DNA from: Chelydra serpentina
Taxonomy: Eukaryota > Chordata > Testudines > Chelydridae
Reading direction: 5' to 3'
Assembly (NCBI GenBank): GCA_037349315.1
Contig: JBAIAC010000068.1
Location: 19,249,001 to 19,313,000, forward strand
DNA length: 64,000 nucleotides
The stretch's first letter is position 1. Each line of letters begins with the position of its first letter. The notes below the pieces were generated by a model. The model worked only from the letters and a program-made list of their open reading frames with translations. It had not been told where the DNA came from and searched no databases. Of this stretch, positions 23,741 through 34,905 are shown in pieces. The translations under genes and the position numbers were made by a program.

Positions 23741-24061
23741 AAATTGGTTCACAAGCAGATAATAAGAGAGTTGGATTATGTCCATGGAAAAACAATGGGA
23801 GAAACAGTTGCTGGCATGTGAATGAAACTGGAAATGAAAGCATAAAAACAAAGGAATCTGAAATATATAAAAGAGTGAACAGAAATCAAATAAACTTACA
23901 AAAGGGCAAGGGGCAGTCACAGTCACATTCTATGCTATTATGCCACAGTATTCAAAAAAAGGAATCAAATCTCAAACTTAAAATATGGCTTGAGTGTGAA
24001 GCCCGGTTTATGTATCTATAGATAAATATTACACTGATTACTTAAGAATCCCCAGTAATCG

Positions 24062-24170
24062 CTTTGAGGGTTGACAGGTTCTTGTCCCAAGATCAGCAAC
24101 GTAACAACAAAATAACGTTAACCGGGATGACTTTAAGTGAGGAGTTACTGTATATCAGAGTGTCTTTTAT
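24062..24170 (-). mobile_element. Tc1/mariner-pogo-type (Tigger-like) remnant
   Basis: Reading the minus strand, the end is CAGTAACTCCTCACTTAAAG followed by 'tcatcccggttaacgtt', flanked by a TA dinucleotide. CAG-type ends with TA duplication and 'gttaacg' content are typical of pogo/Tigger miniatures. Only one end is present. Confidence 0.55.
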
Positions 24171-25060
24171 TTAAAGGGCCAGATTCTGATATACTGCTGA
24201 CTCTAATATAGTTTAGTATTACTTTTTTAACCCACCTCTCAGGTGTGGCTACAGCCTTTTCCCTTCTCTCCTCAGTGTTATGGGCCCAGGTTCACTTATA
24301 AGAGCACCTGGTGCCTCCACCCAAGGAAACCCCTTCTAGTGCAGAGACCACAGAGGGCTTGGCCCTTGGGAAAATATTTAACACACAATCTGCTACAGAG
24401 GAGTGTCAGTCAGAGCACACAAAAATAAAATAACTAGAGTAATAAAACAGTAACCGGGGCTCAGGATAAGTGACAGTGGAAAAGGGTTTAGGATACTAAA
24501 AGACAGAAACAACAATACACTAACTTTACCCCTCCCAACTTTTAGAGCCAGTACAAAGAACCCTGTGTTCCCTTCCAGCAAGTGCCTAGTGAAATAGGGA
24601 GTTTATGCTCAGTTTTTGATTGGTAGTGCAGCACTGAAATCTGGTGGCCTGCTTAAAATAAAATACCAAAATAAATAAACAAAGGTGTTCTTGCAAAGTA
24701 ACCACACCAAGGATGGTAAGATCATCCTTGTGGCTTTCTTCACTGGATTCCAATGTATAGATAGGCTGGCTCTTGGTATCCTGACCATAACTCTCTTCAG
24801 CTTCCTCAGCAGGAATGTGGCAGGTAGAAGGGTCCTCCCTGGCTTCATTGCTTCTATCCCTACCCTACTCCAAACACAGCCAAAACCAAAAGTAAAAACC
24901 AACACTTTCTGGTAGTGTTGCTAGTTAGTTCTATCTCTGTCCTGAACCCTAGGCAATCTGAGAAACAATACTGAACGTCTCTCACAATTGCTACTGTAGT
25001 CTGGAGTGAGTCCCCTAGAGGATCAGTGTGGTATTGCAGGAGTACCATCTCCAAAGAGAT
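24171..25060. other. No gene seen
   Basis: No recognisable coding similarity. The block 24240-24610 has an LTR-like texture but lacks identifiable ends. Confidence 0.45.
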
Positions 25061-25064
25061 GGCC

Positions 25065-25130
25065 ATAAGAATGGCCATGCTGTGTCAGACCAAATGATGG
25101 AGGAGTAGGCTTATATCCAGAATAGATCAG
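25065..25130 (-). mobile_element. CR1 3' end fragment
   Basis: 'ataagaatggccatgctgtg' with 'tcagaccaaatgatgg' is the reverse complement of the CR1 3' terminal region; compare 27135-27180 and 38330-38370. Confidence 0.65.
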
Positions 25131-25234
25131 CGGTATTAGGACCTGAGTTAGCATCCAAAGAAAGAATCACATCCCAGTAGAGATCAATTATATGAATTCA
25201 AAGAAATGTTGACCCCATTTCTAGGTGTATTTTG

Positions 25235-25780
25235 CTAAAAATGTTCATAGACTCATAGACTTTAAGGTCAGAAGGGACCATTATGATCATCTAGTCTGAC
25301 CTCCTGCACAATGCAGGCCACAGAATCTCACCCACCCACTCCTGGAATAATCCTCTCACCTATGTCTCAGCTATTGAAGTCCTCAAATCATGGTTTAAAG
25401 ACTTCAAGATGCAGAGAATCCTCCGGTAAGTGACCCGTGCCCCATGCTGCAGAGGAAGGCAAAAAACCTCCAGGGCCTCTGCCAATCTACCCTGGAGGAA
25501 AATTCCTTCCCGACCCCAAATATGGTGATCAGCTGAACCCCGAGCATGTGGGCAAGACTCACCAGCCAGACACCCAGGAAAAAGTTCTCTGTAGTAACTT
25601 CTAACATCCCATCATTGACCATTGGTCCTATTTACCACTAATGGCAATTAATTGACCTTTGACTAAGATCATGTTATCCCATCAAACCATCCCCTCCATA
25701 AACGTATCTAGCTTAATCTTGAAGCCAGATAGGTCTTTTGCCCCCACTGCTTCCCTTGGAAGGCATGTTGCGATGGTTTG
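25235..25780 (-). mobile_element. CR1 LINE 3' fragment, minus strand
   Basis: Begins with 'tcatagactcatagacttta' and continues 'ggtcagaagggaccattatg', the reverse complement of a CR1 3' end, then runs into the 3' part of the element ('ccctggaggaaaattcctt'). Non-coding. Confidence 0.8.
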
Positions 25781-25789
25781 AAGAATGCC

Positions 25790-26100
25790 AGACCATCATT
25801 CCACTACACTCCTCCTCTGCTCCTCTTCCTGGTCCCTTCTTTCCCTCCTCTCCCTATTCATATATGTCTTCTATTTTATTACTGTTACCCTCACCCTAAC
25901 ATGGTCTGTCTATGTAGTGTTGTCTGGTTTTGCATTGTCTGATCTTGCAGCATTGACAAGTTGTAAAATTGCCTGATTACAAAATGAAGATCCCATGAAG
26001 CGTGTGTATTTGGAAACATATAAAAGCTGTAAGTCATTTACCTTTTTGTATTGTTCATTGTTTCTTTATGAAAATCAATAAAAAAATTAATCACAAAAAT
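25790..26100 (+). repeat. Possible LINE 3' end (L1/Tx1-like), uncertain
   Basis: The stretch ends in 'tatgaaaatcaataaaaaaa', reminiscent of L1-like 3' ends in fish and reptiles, but there is no coding match and no target duplication. Low confidence. Confidence 0.25.
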
Positions 26101-27130
26101 AGGTGCTTTGCTAAACTAGGGCCGTAATGCTAAGAATTGCTCAAGAGAGCTATTCTTCTCAGGACCTTACTGGCCCCAATTAGAAATTGGCCTTTTCTTC
26201 TCCATGGTGAGAAGTGCGGCAGGGACAGCCAGTACCAAGTCCTGAGCATATTAGATTTAGTAATTACACAAGTCAGAAATAAAAAGCAATTCAGAATCTT
26301 CCTGCACTTCTAGGACTTCATACAAAAGATCAAAGAAATATAACAATATATATTGGAGAATAAAGGCTAAGATTCCATTCTTCACATAGTTCATGGTAGG
26401 ATTAGTCTAACAGGTTTTTCTCCTTTCCTATACTGCTAAAAATGTCTTACATGCTATTTTTTGTGCATTGCTGTATAGCTAAATTATACCACAGTTCTAT
26501 AAAATGATAGTACATGTGGACTGGGGATCATATTTCAATAAGTAGCAGCTTTTAACCTCTGGGATTAGAAGTTAGTGGAAAATGTTTGGTGATTTTAGTA
26601 CAGATCAGCATTACGTAACAACACTTCTTAACATGGAAAACACATAATTCAGCATAATTTCATTAATGAGTGATCACCTAAAATGCTGCACAGTTTTCAA
26701 GGTCTCATGGTGCTTGTTTAGGATCTGGTGCATTCAGCTAGAACAGCATATTAATAAGACATAGCATTAATCCTGTTTCACAGTCTGGAAAATGGTTGTT
26801 TGTCATAGTGTAGAGGTTCAGACTTGTGCAAGAGGAGCTCCTGTTTCCTGTAAAGCAAGTTTTCACTGCATGGCAATTTACTTAATTATGTCTGATGGGA
26901 TATGCAGACTCCGAGACAGGAAATCCCTGTGGTCATATAGAACATCCTCATGTCATGACAGCTGAGGTGTTAAAAGACTATCGTGAATGTCATCCCAAAG
27001 CAAAGATGTTCTATTTGTATCCCAGCAAAACTTCTGGGTGTCACATTTGGAAATGCACTTGGCAAAGTAGGATGACCCTGTGATTTCCAGAGAAAGTGTT
27101 TTCTATTCAGCAACCTTGACATAGGAACAA
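26101..27130. other. No gene seen
   Basis: AT-rich unique-looking sequence with no coding similarity. Confidence 0.6.
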
Positions 27131-27134
27131 AAGA

Positions 27135-28790
27135 CAAGAGCATAAGAATAGCCATCCTGGGTCAGACCAATGGTCCATCTAGCCCAATATCTTGTCTTCC
27201 AACTGTGGCCAGTAACAGATGCTTCAGAGGGAATGAACAAAACAGGGCAACTATTAAATGAATCTTTCCCTGTTGTCCAGTCCAAACCTCTGGTTGTTGG
27301 AGGTTTAGGGACACCTAAACATGGGGTTGCATCCTTGACCATCTTGGCCAATAGCCATTCATACACCTATACTCCATGAACTTATCTAGTTCTTTTTTGA
27401 ACCCAGTTAAATTTTTAGCCTTCACAACATACCCTGGTAATGAGTTCCTCGGGTTGACTGTGCGTTGTGTGAAAAAGTACTTCCCTATGTTTGTTTCAAA
27501 CTTGCTGCCTATTAATTTCATTGGGTGATCCCTAGTTCTTGTGTTCTATGACGGAGGAAATAAAACTTCCTTATTCACTTTCTTTGCATCTGAAGAAGTG
27601 GGTATTCACCCACTAAAGCTTATGCTCCAATATGTCTGTTAGTCTATAAGGTGCCACAGGACTCTGTCGCTTCTACAGATCCAGACTAACACGGCTACCT
27701 CTCTGATACTTATTCACTTTCGCCACACTATTCGTAATTTTAAATCTCTATCATATTCCCCCTTAGTTGTCTCTTTTGTAAGATGAACCGTCCCAGTCTT
27801 TTTAATCTCTCCTCATATGGAAGCTGTTCCATACCCCTAATCAACCAGAACTACACACAGTACCATGGGTTTATATAGTGGTATTATGATATTTTCTATC
27901 TTATTATCTTTCCCTTTCCTAATGGTTCCTAACATTCTGTTCGCTTTTTTGACTGCCCCTGCACATTCAGCAGATGTTTTCAGAGACCTACCCACCATGA
28001 CTCCAAGACCTCTTTCTTGAGTGGTAACAGCTAATTGAGACCCCATCATTTTGCATGTATTGCTGTGATTTTTTTCCAGTATGCATTACTTTGCACTTAT
28101 CAATGTTGCATTTCATCTACCATTTTGTTGCTCAATCTTTGATCCTGGGTAATTTTTATCATCTGAAAATTTTGTCCCCTTACTGTTTACTCCCGTTTCC
28201 AGATCATTGATGGATATGTTGAATGGCACTGGTGCTAGTACCGATCATAGGACCCCGCTGTTTACTGCTCTCCATTTTGAAAACTGACCATTTATTCTTA
28301 TATTTATACCTTTGTTTCCTACCTTTTAAGCAGTTATTAATCCATGACAGGACCTTCCCTCTTATCCCATGACTGCTTACTTTGCTTAAGAGCCTTTGTT
28401 GAAGGCTTTCTGAAAGTCCAAATACACTATATGAGCTGGACCACCCTTGTCCACATGCTTGTTGACCCCCTCAAAGAATTCAAATTGATTGGTGAGACAT
28501 GATTTCCTTTTACAAAAGCCACGTTGACTCTACCCCAGCATATCGTGTTCATCTATGTGTGTTATAATTCTGTTCTTTACTATAGTTTCTACCCATTTGC
28601 TTGGTACTGAAAGTAGGCTTGCCAGCCTGTAACCTTCCTCCACCTTCATCATATTTCCAGAATTTTACATAATTTTACAATTGCTGGACAAGATTCCCTT
28701 CTGCACTAGATCTGCTCAGGGCCATCATGGAATTGGTTACAGCTTTTTTATTTTCAAACTGTTCCAGCCCCGTCACAAATTACAATAGTC
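27135..28790 (-). mobile_element. CR1 LINE, long minus-strand 3' copy, split by a hammerhead-like unit
   Basis: From 'ataagaatagccatcctggg' (the 3' end) the minus strand runs backwards through the C-terminal region, the thumb and the RT palm. Landmarks: 'cagcagatgttttcagagacc' at 27968, 'gatcattgatggatatgttg' (the SGVPQG/D-loop side) at 28203, and 'ctttctgaaagtccaaat' (YLDFxKAFD) at about 28410. Stops and indels throughout. The insert at 27583-27709 has an exact 12-bp target duplication, so the CR1 predates it. Confidence 0.85.
27583..27709 (+). mobile_element. Short retroposed unit with degenerate hammerhead-like fold (127 bp)
   Basis: Flanked by the exact 12-bp duplication TTATTCACTTTC (27571-27582, 27710-27721), which defines both ends of the unit. 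The 5' part (27586-27625) keeps GCAT/ATGC closing ends and a perfect six-pair stem GTGGGT/ACCCAC with a four-base loop. The core is CTGAAGA and TAAA rather than CTGATGA and GAAA, so cleavage is not expected. The 3' part has GTTAGTCT...AGACTAAC inverted blocks. I recognise the family as a widespread tetrapod repeat, probably Penelope-associated, but am not certain. Confidence 0.75.
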
Positions 28791-28794
28791 TAGT

Positions 28795-29430
28795 GGAGCA
28801 GAAGGTTTCCCTGGTCATTAGGATGCTAGACTGGGACTGGGGAGATGGATGTTCAATTCTGAGGCTGTGCCACAGACTTTTTGTGTGAATAGGGGAAGTC
28901 ACTTAAGTGGGATTTTCAGAAGTGCCTATGGGACTGAGGAGCACAACTCCCATTGATTTTTCAATTGAACTGGAGCTCTTAATTCACTTAAGGTGCAATA
29001 AAAAACCCACAGGGCTGAGTCTCAAAGCCCGAGTCAACTGACTCAGGCTTGCAGGGCTCAGGCCGTAGGGCTAAAAATTGCAGTGTAGATGTTCGGGCCT
29101 AGGCTCTGAGAGTCTCCTGCCTCATGGGATCTCAGAGTCTGAGCGCCAGCCCAAGCCCAAACATCTACACTGGAACATTTAGCACCGTGAGCCTGTCAGC
29201 TGACCAGGCCAGCCATCCTAGCCCGCTGGTCTTTTATTCCATTGTAGATATACACTGAGGTACTTTTGAAAATTCCACCTTGAGTGGTTCTGTGTCTTAG
29301 TTCCACATCTGTAAAATGAGGATGATGGTACTTCCCTATATCACAGAGATGTTGTGAGGGTTTATACAGTAAAGATTGTGAGGTAATCAGATACTATGGT
29401 GATAGGCATTTTATAAGTACTTTAGACAGA
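28795..29430 (+). repeat. MIR-like SINE split by a foldback element
   Basis: Head 'ggtcattaggatgctagact' with B-box-like 'gttcaattctgaggc', body 'gccacagac', then after the insert the tail 'tgtgtcttagttccacatct' and 'tgtaaaatgaggatgatgg', ending 'cagatactatggtgataggc'. The tail matches that of the SINE at 39440-39665. Confidence 0.7.
28987..29275. mobile_element. Foldback (palindromic) miniature DNA element
   Basis: The left half and the reverse complement of the right half share the ordered blocks AATAAAA, 'gtgtagatgtt', 'gggc' and 'ctctgag', so the whole insert can fold into one hairpin of about 125-bp imperfect arms with its apex near 29115. It interrupts a SINE. I could not fix the exact ends or target duplication. 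Confidence 0.6.
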
Positions 29431-29517
29431 GGAAGGCATTTGTCGTGGAGGGATTTTGTGTAGATGCACATTCCCCATAACCTTTGCCCCCACCCCCGAA
29501 GAGGAGATTATTTAGAC

Positions 29518-29713
29518 CAAGGGTAGTCAATTATTTTTTGTCAAGGTCCAAATTTCTTGGTCAAGGTATAGCAAGGTCCAGACTCCACAGAAACCTTTTT
29601 CACACTGCAATAACAGTAATGGTAATAATAAGTAAATAAAAAGCTTTTGTGGTCCATTCAATCGTGTCTGGTGGTCCGGATTTGGCCTGTGGTCCACCTA
29701 TTGACTACCCCTG
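29518..29713. mobile_element. hAT-type miniature element (196 bp)
   Basis: Left CAAGGGTAGTCAAT and right ATTGACTACCCCTG are inverted termini. Flanks ATTTAGAC (29510-29517) and ATTTTTAC (29714-29721) agree at 6 of 8 bases, consistent with an aged 8-bp duplication. No coding capacity. Confidence 0.8.
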
Positions 29714-30835
29714 ATTTTTACTATAGTTCTTTTGATGATTTTATTCTCTTTCCATGTGATGTATGATACTTCTTACACAAATTAAATACTAGCATATAAT
29801 AGAGCCAGGGAACTGCCAAACTTACCACATACCACCTACTGTACGATGCCAGTAACTTTCTAAAACTAAAAAGATCCAGCATGTAACTATGAGGGTCTCA
29901 ATCTGCCTTGTTCTTTGTACAACAGGGGCTTTGAACTATATTAATATTCCTGACAAGGGAGCCTGGGTGCTGTCTCTGGAATGCTTCCCAAATCAAATGT
30001 GATGTATTTTTGATTAGAGGAGGTCATTTTTACCACCACTGAAGTTACCATGTCCTTACAACCACATCAAGCTGATTTTATGAAGTCAGACCTCCCATCC
30101 CTTTTGCCTGTTTCTCTCCCCCTGCAGGAAGAGGTGAATCTTATCCTCTGAATGAAATAAATCCCTGGGATTCATTCTCATTACACAGGAAACTTCAGAA
30201 TGTCAAGCGCTCAGTTGTTGCTAGTGTTACTTCACTGCCGCAATTACACCTGCTGCAGCTGTTCTGTGCTCAGTGCCCTGTTGGTGTAAACTTAACAGGT
30301 CTAAGGCCTCAGCCCATACCTGAGTGGGATGTGGAGTGGGCTGGGATGCTGCAGAAGCCCTCAGAAGGAATGCTTGTGGATTCAGAGTTCTTCTGGGTGA
30401 CACCCATGGAGCATACTTTTTGGTGGCAGCTCCACTATCCTGGGAGAGTGCAGTGGACAATCCCTCTCCACATAGCCATGTGTGTTGATCTGCTAAGCAT
30501 AAAGGCAAGGCTCTACTCCCTTCCCCACCAGCTCCTTTGGGAGAGGCTAACACTACTGGCAGGTCTAGTGATATGCTGCCTAGACACTTGGTGTCTTTCA
30601 GCTGCACAGAGGTCTGAGGGGGAAGAGGCTCCTCCTTCCTCTTCCCCCTGTAAATCCCCCAATCTGGCCAAAGTGATTCTTTCTATCAGTGTAAAACACA
30701 CACAGGCACAACAGATAGTATTCAAAAGAATGAATTACTGAGGATTTTGGCATGGCTCTGGCTGAACAACTAATGTCTGTACAGTGCTTCCAGGATGAAA
30801 AGTGCTACAGAAAAAAAAAAGGTATCACAAAAGAT
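29714..30835. other. No gene seen
   Basis: Overlapping open frames on both strands at 30227-30741 reflect a locally low stop density; neither has recognisable domains. Confidence 0.5.
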
Positions 30836-30839
30836 TGTG

Positions 30840-31060
30840 ATCTAGGCACGTGACTGGGAGCTGGCAGCTCCTGAGTCCTAATCGATCTTCTCTATCACTT
30901 CCTTCTGTGAGCTTGTACATGTAACGTAATCTCTCCTTCGCGGCATCTCATCTGTAAGATGTGGGTAATACTTACAGTAGTCACCTGCCTCACATGGCTA
31001 TTGTGGGGATTAACGATTTTGAAGATAGAGATATAAATGCCACATGTTACTAGCATTTCT
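30840..31060 (+). repeat. MIR-like SINE fragment
   Basis: Blocks 'gactgggagctggcagctcc', 'ctatcacttccttctgtgag' and 'catctgtaagatgtgggtaa' followed by 'gtggggattaacgat' follow the MIR/CORE-SINE order. Confidence 0.6.
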
Positions 31061-31765
31061 TTGAGGCATTAGCTATGATGATTTCTATAACCAGTCTTTC
31101 TCCTGGGATGCTTCCAATGAATATTACACTGGAATGCTGCCATTAGGATCAAACTAAGCAGCGTACTCGTCTGTTGCTGACTCCATCCCAATGAGCCCCA
31201 TAGGCAGGTGCATTAAACAATGAGCCACCCAAATCTGCTGTGAGCAGAACAGACTCTCTTCTTTATAAGGACAGAGTATATGCCGGCAGGCATCTTCATA
31301 GACAGTCAGGTCAGTTAAGTTATAATTGGCTCTCATTGGGACACCTGCAAAAGTAACCGTCTTTATCTGCAGCCAAGTAGCTCTCGAAGTGGAGTGAAAT
31401 TCCTTCTTGTCTTTGAACACATCAAACAATGGCAAAAAAGTCACTTTATCCGATGCTTACACAGGCTAAAATCCTAATGATCAGTATGATAGCATCACCA
31501 GCGTAACAGCTAGTCTCCTAACCTGAATGTCCATTACAAGTGATAAAAGTGAATTCCGTTGCAGCAAGACACACCCAGTCAAAAAAAAAATGGTCACACA
31601 GTTACAAAATATTGATAGATGCCTATAAGTGACTTTGTGTGCCCAACATGAGAAACTTGATTTTTATGAGGGCAGGTGCCTAGCACGTTCTGGAAATTGA
31701 GCTCCTGTAAGGCGTCTCAGTTTTGGATCCAGAAACCGAGGCGCTTAAACCTTAAATTCCGTTTT
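31061..31765. other. No gene seen
   Basis: Unique-looking sequence. The 96-codon minus frame at 31154-31444 has no recognisable domain. Confidence 0.5.
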
Positions 31766-31768
31766 TTA

Positions 31769-31986
31769 GGGCCTGGCTACAGTAGAGAGTTCACCGCAGC
31801 ACAGCTGCACCAATGCAGCTGCAAGCTCTCTAATGCAGGTGTTCTGAGCTGACAGGAGAGAGCTCCTCCATTGGCTTAACTGCTCCAGCCCCCGGGAGCA
31901 TCAGTAGCGATGTTGGCCGGAGAAGCTCTCCTGACGACAGCACTGCCCACACCAGCGCTTATTAAGCTGCAGTGTAGACATAGAGG
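31769..31986. mobile_element. Harbinger-type miniature element, older family member
   Basis: The left end GGGCCTGGCTACA follows a TTA target (31766-31768). The right end 'gcagtgtagacata' is the inverted partner but has lost its last bases, so the right target copy is not clear. It lacks the internal palindromes of the 15.7/47.3/50.0 kb family. Confidence 0.6.
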
Positions 31987-32875
31987 CTGTTGGCAAAATA
32001 GCTTCAATCAGGAGTGGGCCTCCTAACCATTCAGATCACACAGAGCAAGGTCTATCAATCAAACAAAAGGGCAGAGAAATGATATACTTTAACTGCATGT
32101 TTATTAAAGATGTATGGCTCTTCGTAACATTTCTCTAGGTAGTTTTCTGCAGCAGGCCTCACATATAGTCAGACTTGGCCCTGAGAGCGACTCCAAAGGG
32201 TGATAATGTTTTCTACTTGGCAGCTGATTCACTAAATTTTTCCTTTCTTGAGCAGAATGAAGAGGGCTGAACGGTTGCATAGAAACGTCTTTTATCAAAA
32301 CGCCCCATCCTCAATCTTAACCTTTAATGTTTGGGACCTAGCTCTTGATTTATGAAGACTTGTGCTGCCAAAAAGAAGCTCCTACTGAGCAGAGTTGAGG
32401 ATGGCTCCTTTTTATCAGGCATTTCTCCCAAAAGACAGTCACAGTTTCAAACATTATGGGGAATCTTTGAATGTTTAAGAATCAGTCATTTTCCCCCAGC
32501 CACTAACTCTGAAATATACTGGATGGGCTTTATACGTCTATTTACATTGCACCCATCACCACAGTATCTGAGAATTTTCCAGAGGTGCATTCAGTGACAT
32601 GTCTGGTATCTGCCACTTTTGGTGCCTCCTCCATTTCTCTTAAGCTAGTGGGACAACAATAATGTGCTATGCAGTAAAGAGAAGCATCAGGTTGTAGGAC
32701 AAGCGCACCGATCAGAGGGTGAGTTGTCATACGTAACTGGCAGAAACTTCTGTAGATTCCAGTCCAAGATTGAAATGGCACAATATGCCACACACCAGGC
32801 TATATTTCCCAAATAGTGAAGGATATTGGGTATGTGTGTCAGCTTCCCTTATGGAATTAGAGCTACAGGACTGAA
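31987..32875. other. No gene seen
   Basis: Unique-looking sequence between the Harbinger miniature and the hammerhead-like unit. No coding similarity. Confidence 0.55.
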
Positions 32876-32888
32876 TATGGTCAAAATG

Positions 32889-33047
32889 AAGCGACAAAGA
32901 GTCCTGTGGCACCTTATAGACTAACAGGTATTGGAGCATAAGCTTTCGTGGGTGAATACCCACTTCGTTGGTATTCATCCACGAAAACTTATGCTCCAAT
33001 ACGTCGCTTCTACAGATCCAGACTAACATGGCTACCCCTCTGATACT
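32889..33047. mobile_element. Hammerhead-like unit inserted as an inverted (head-to-head) composite
   Basis: Flanked by the exact 13-bp duplication TATGGTCAAAATG (32876-32888, 33048-33060), so it is one insertion event. The left half (32889 to about 32966) is the unit in minus orientation; the right half is the same unit in plus orientation. Each half retains stem II and GAAA but both lack the CTGATGA part, and together they form a 31-bp inverted repeat (32930-32960 and 32970-33000). This layout is what twin priming produces during target-primed reverse transcription. Confidence 0.8.
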
Positions 33048-33239
33048 TATGGTCAAAATGGGTGAAATACTCAAATGAATGCTCCCACTTGGTAATGACC
33101 TTAATATAATTAAATTTAACATCCGGGGGAGGGAGGAAGGGGAATACCAAAGAAGCCCAGCACAGTAACTTTTAACTTCAGACAGGGGAACCACACAAAA
33201 AAGAGGAAGCTAGGTAAATGGAAATGTTAAAAGGAACAG

Positions 33240-34905
33240 TCACAAGAGTGAAATGCCTGCAAGCTGCATGAAAACTGTTTAAAAACATCACAAAAGAGGC
33301 TCAAATTAAAAGTATACCCCAAATTTTAAAAAAATAGTAAGAGGACCAGAAATGCCACCGTGGCTAAATAACAGAGTAAAAGAGCTGGTCAGAGGAAAAA
33401 CAGCATCCTTTAAAAATGGGAAGTCAAATGCTAGTGAGGAAAATAGAAAGGAGCATAAACTGTGGCAAGTCAAGTGTAAAAGCATAAGTAGGCAGGCCAA
33501 AAAAAATTCAAAGTAAAAATTCAATAGCAAAATATTCAAAAACTGACAGCAAAAATTTGTTAAGCATATCAGAAGAAGGAAGCCTGCCAAACAGTGGGGC
33601 CACTGGATGATTGAGGTGCTAACAGAGTACTCAAGGAAGACAAGGCCATTGCAGAGAAGCTGAATGAATTCCTTCCATCGGTCTTTACTGTGATGGATGT
33701 GAGGGAGATTTCTACCCCCGAGCCATTCTTTTTAGGTGACAAATCTGAGGAACTGTCCCATATTGAGGTGTCATTAGAGGAGATTTTGGAACAAATTGAT
33801 AAATTAAATAGTAATAAGTCACCAGGACAACATGGCATTCACCCAAGAGTTCTGAAGAAATTCAAATATAAAATTGCAGAACTACTAACTCTGGTATGTA
33901 ACATATCACTTAAATCAGCCTCTCTGTACTAGATGACTGGAGGATAGCTAATGTGAGGCCATTTTTTTTAAAAAGGCTCCAAAGGCGATCCTGGCAATTA
34001 CAGTCTGGTAAGCCTAACCTCAGTACCAGGCAGGTTAGTTGAAATTCTAGTAAAGAACAGAATTATCAGACACAGGTAAACATCATTTGTTGGAGAAGAG
34101 CCAGCATGGTTTTTATAAAGGGAAATCATGCCTCACCAACCTATTAAAATTCTTTGAGGGAGTCAATCAACATGTGATCACAGGTGATCGTGGATATAGT
34201 GACATCTTTCAGAGTAGCAGCCATGTTAGTCTGTATCCACAAAAAGAACAGGAGTACTTGTGGTACCTTAGAGACTAACACATTTATTTGAGCATAAGGT
34301 TTCGTGGGCTACAGTCCACTTACTCAGATGCATAGAATGTACTTGAACTTTCAGACAGCCTTTGACAAGGTCCCTCATCAAAGGTTCTTAAGCAAAGTAT
34401 GCAGTCATAGGATAAGAGGGTTATGATCCTCTCATGGATCAATAACTGACTAAAAGATGGAAACAAAGGGTAGAAATAAATGATCAGTTTTCAAAAGGGA
34501 GAGAGGTAAATAGTGGTATCCTCCAAGCAGTGTCTATACTGGGACCAGTGCTGTTCAACGTACTCATAAATGATCTGGGAAAAGGAGCAAACAGTGAGGT
34601 GGCAAAGTTTGCATATAATACAAAATTACTCACGATAGTAAAATCCAAAGCTGACTGTGAAGAGTTACAAAGAGATCTCACAAAACTGGGTGACTGGGCA
34701 ACAAAATGGCAGATGAAATTCAATGTTGATAAATGCAAAGTAATGCACATTGGATAACATAATCCCAACTATACACATAAAATGATGGGGTCTAAATTAA
34801 CTGTTACTACTCACGAAAGAGATCTTGAAGTCATTCTCTGAAAACATCTGCTCAATGTGCAGCGGCAGTCAAAAAAGCTGTCAGAAGGTTAGGAACCATT
34901 AGGAA
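33240..34905 (+). mobile_element. CR1 LINE, ORF2 linker and RT, second subfamily
   Basis: Plus-strand text follows CR1 ORF2: linker with KELVRGKTASFKNGKS, then KSPGQHGIHPRVLKK at about 33820-33860 and 'gagccagcatggtttttata' (QHGFxxGKSCLTNLL). Later it has VLFNVLINDLGKG, a decayed catalytic box (AYNTKLL for ADDTKL) and WQMKFNVDKCKVMHIG ending at 34757. The copy is split by the hammerhead-like unit at 34207-34337 and abuts an oppositely oriented CR1 at 34906. Confidence 0.85.
34207..34337 (-). mobile_element. Hammerhead-like retroposed unit, minus strand, second subtype
   Basis: On the minus strand, positions 34331-34292 read GCAT, CTGAGTA, a stem GTGGAC...GCCCAC, GAAA and ATGC. The core differs from CTGATGA at two positions, so it should be inactive. 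The 3' part includes 'ttagtctctaaggtacca' and ends in 'ctgctactctgaa'. It lies in the CR1 sequence where 'gatatag...tgtacttgaactttcag' would otherwise be continuous. Confidence 0.75.

Noticed and set aside
32883..33050. Inverted repeat considered as a miRNA hairpin
   Set aside because: It is explained by two halves of one retroposed unit in opposite orientation within a single target duplication.
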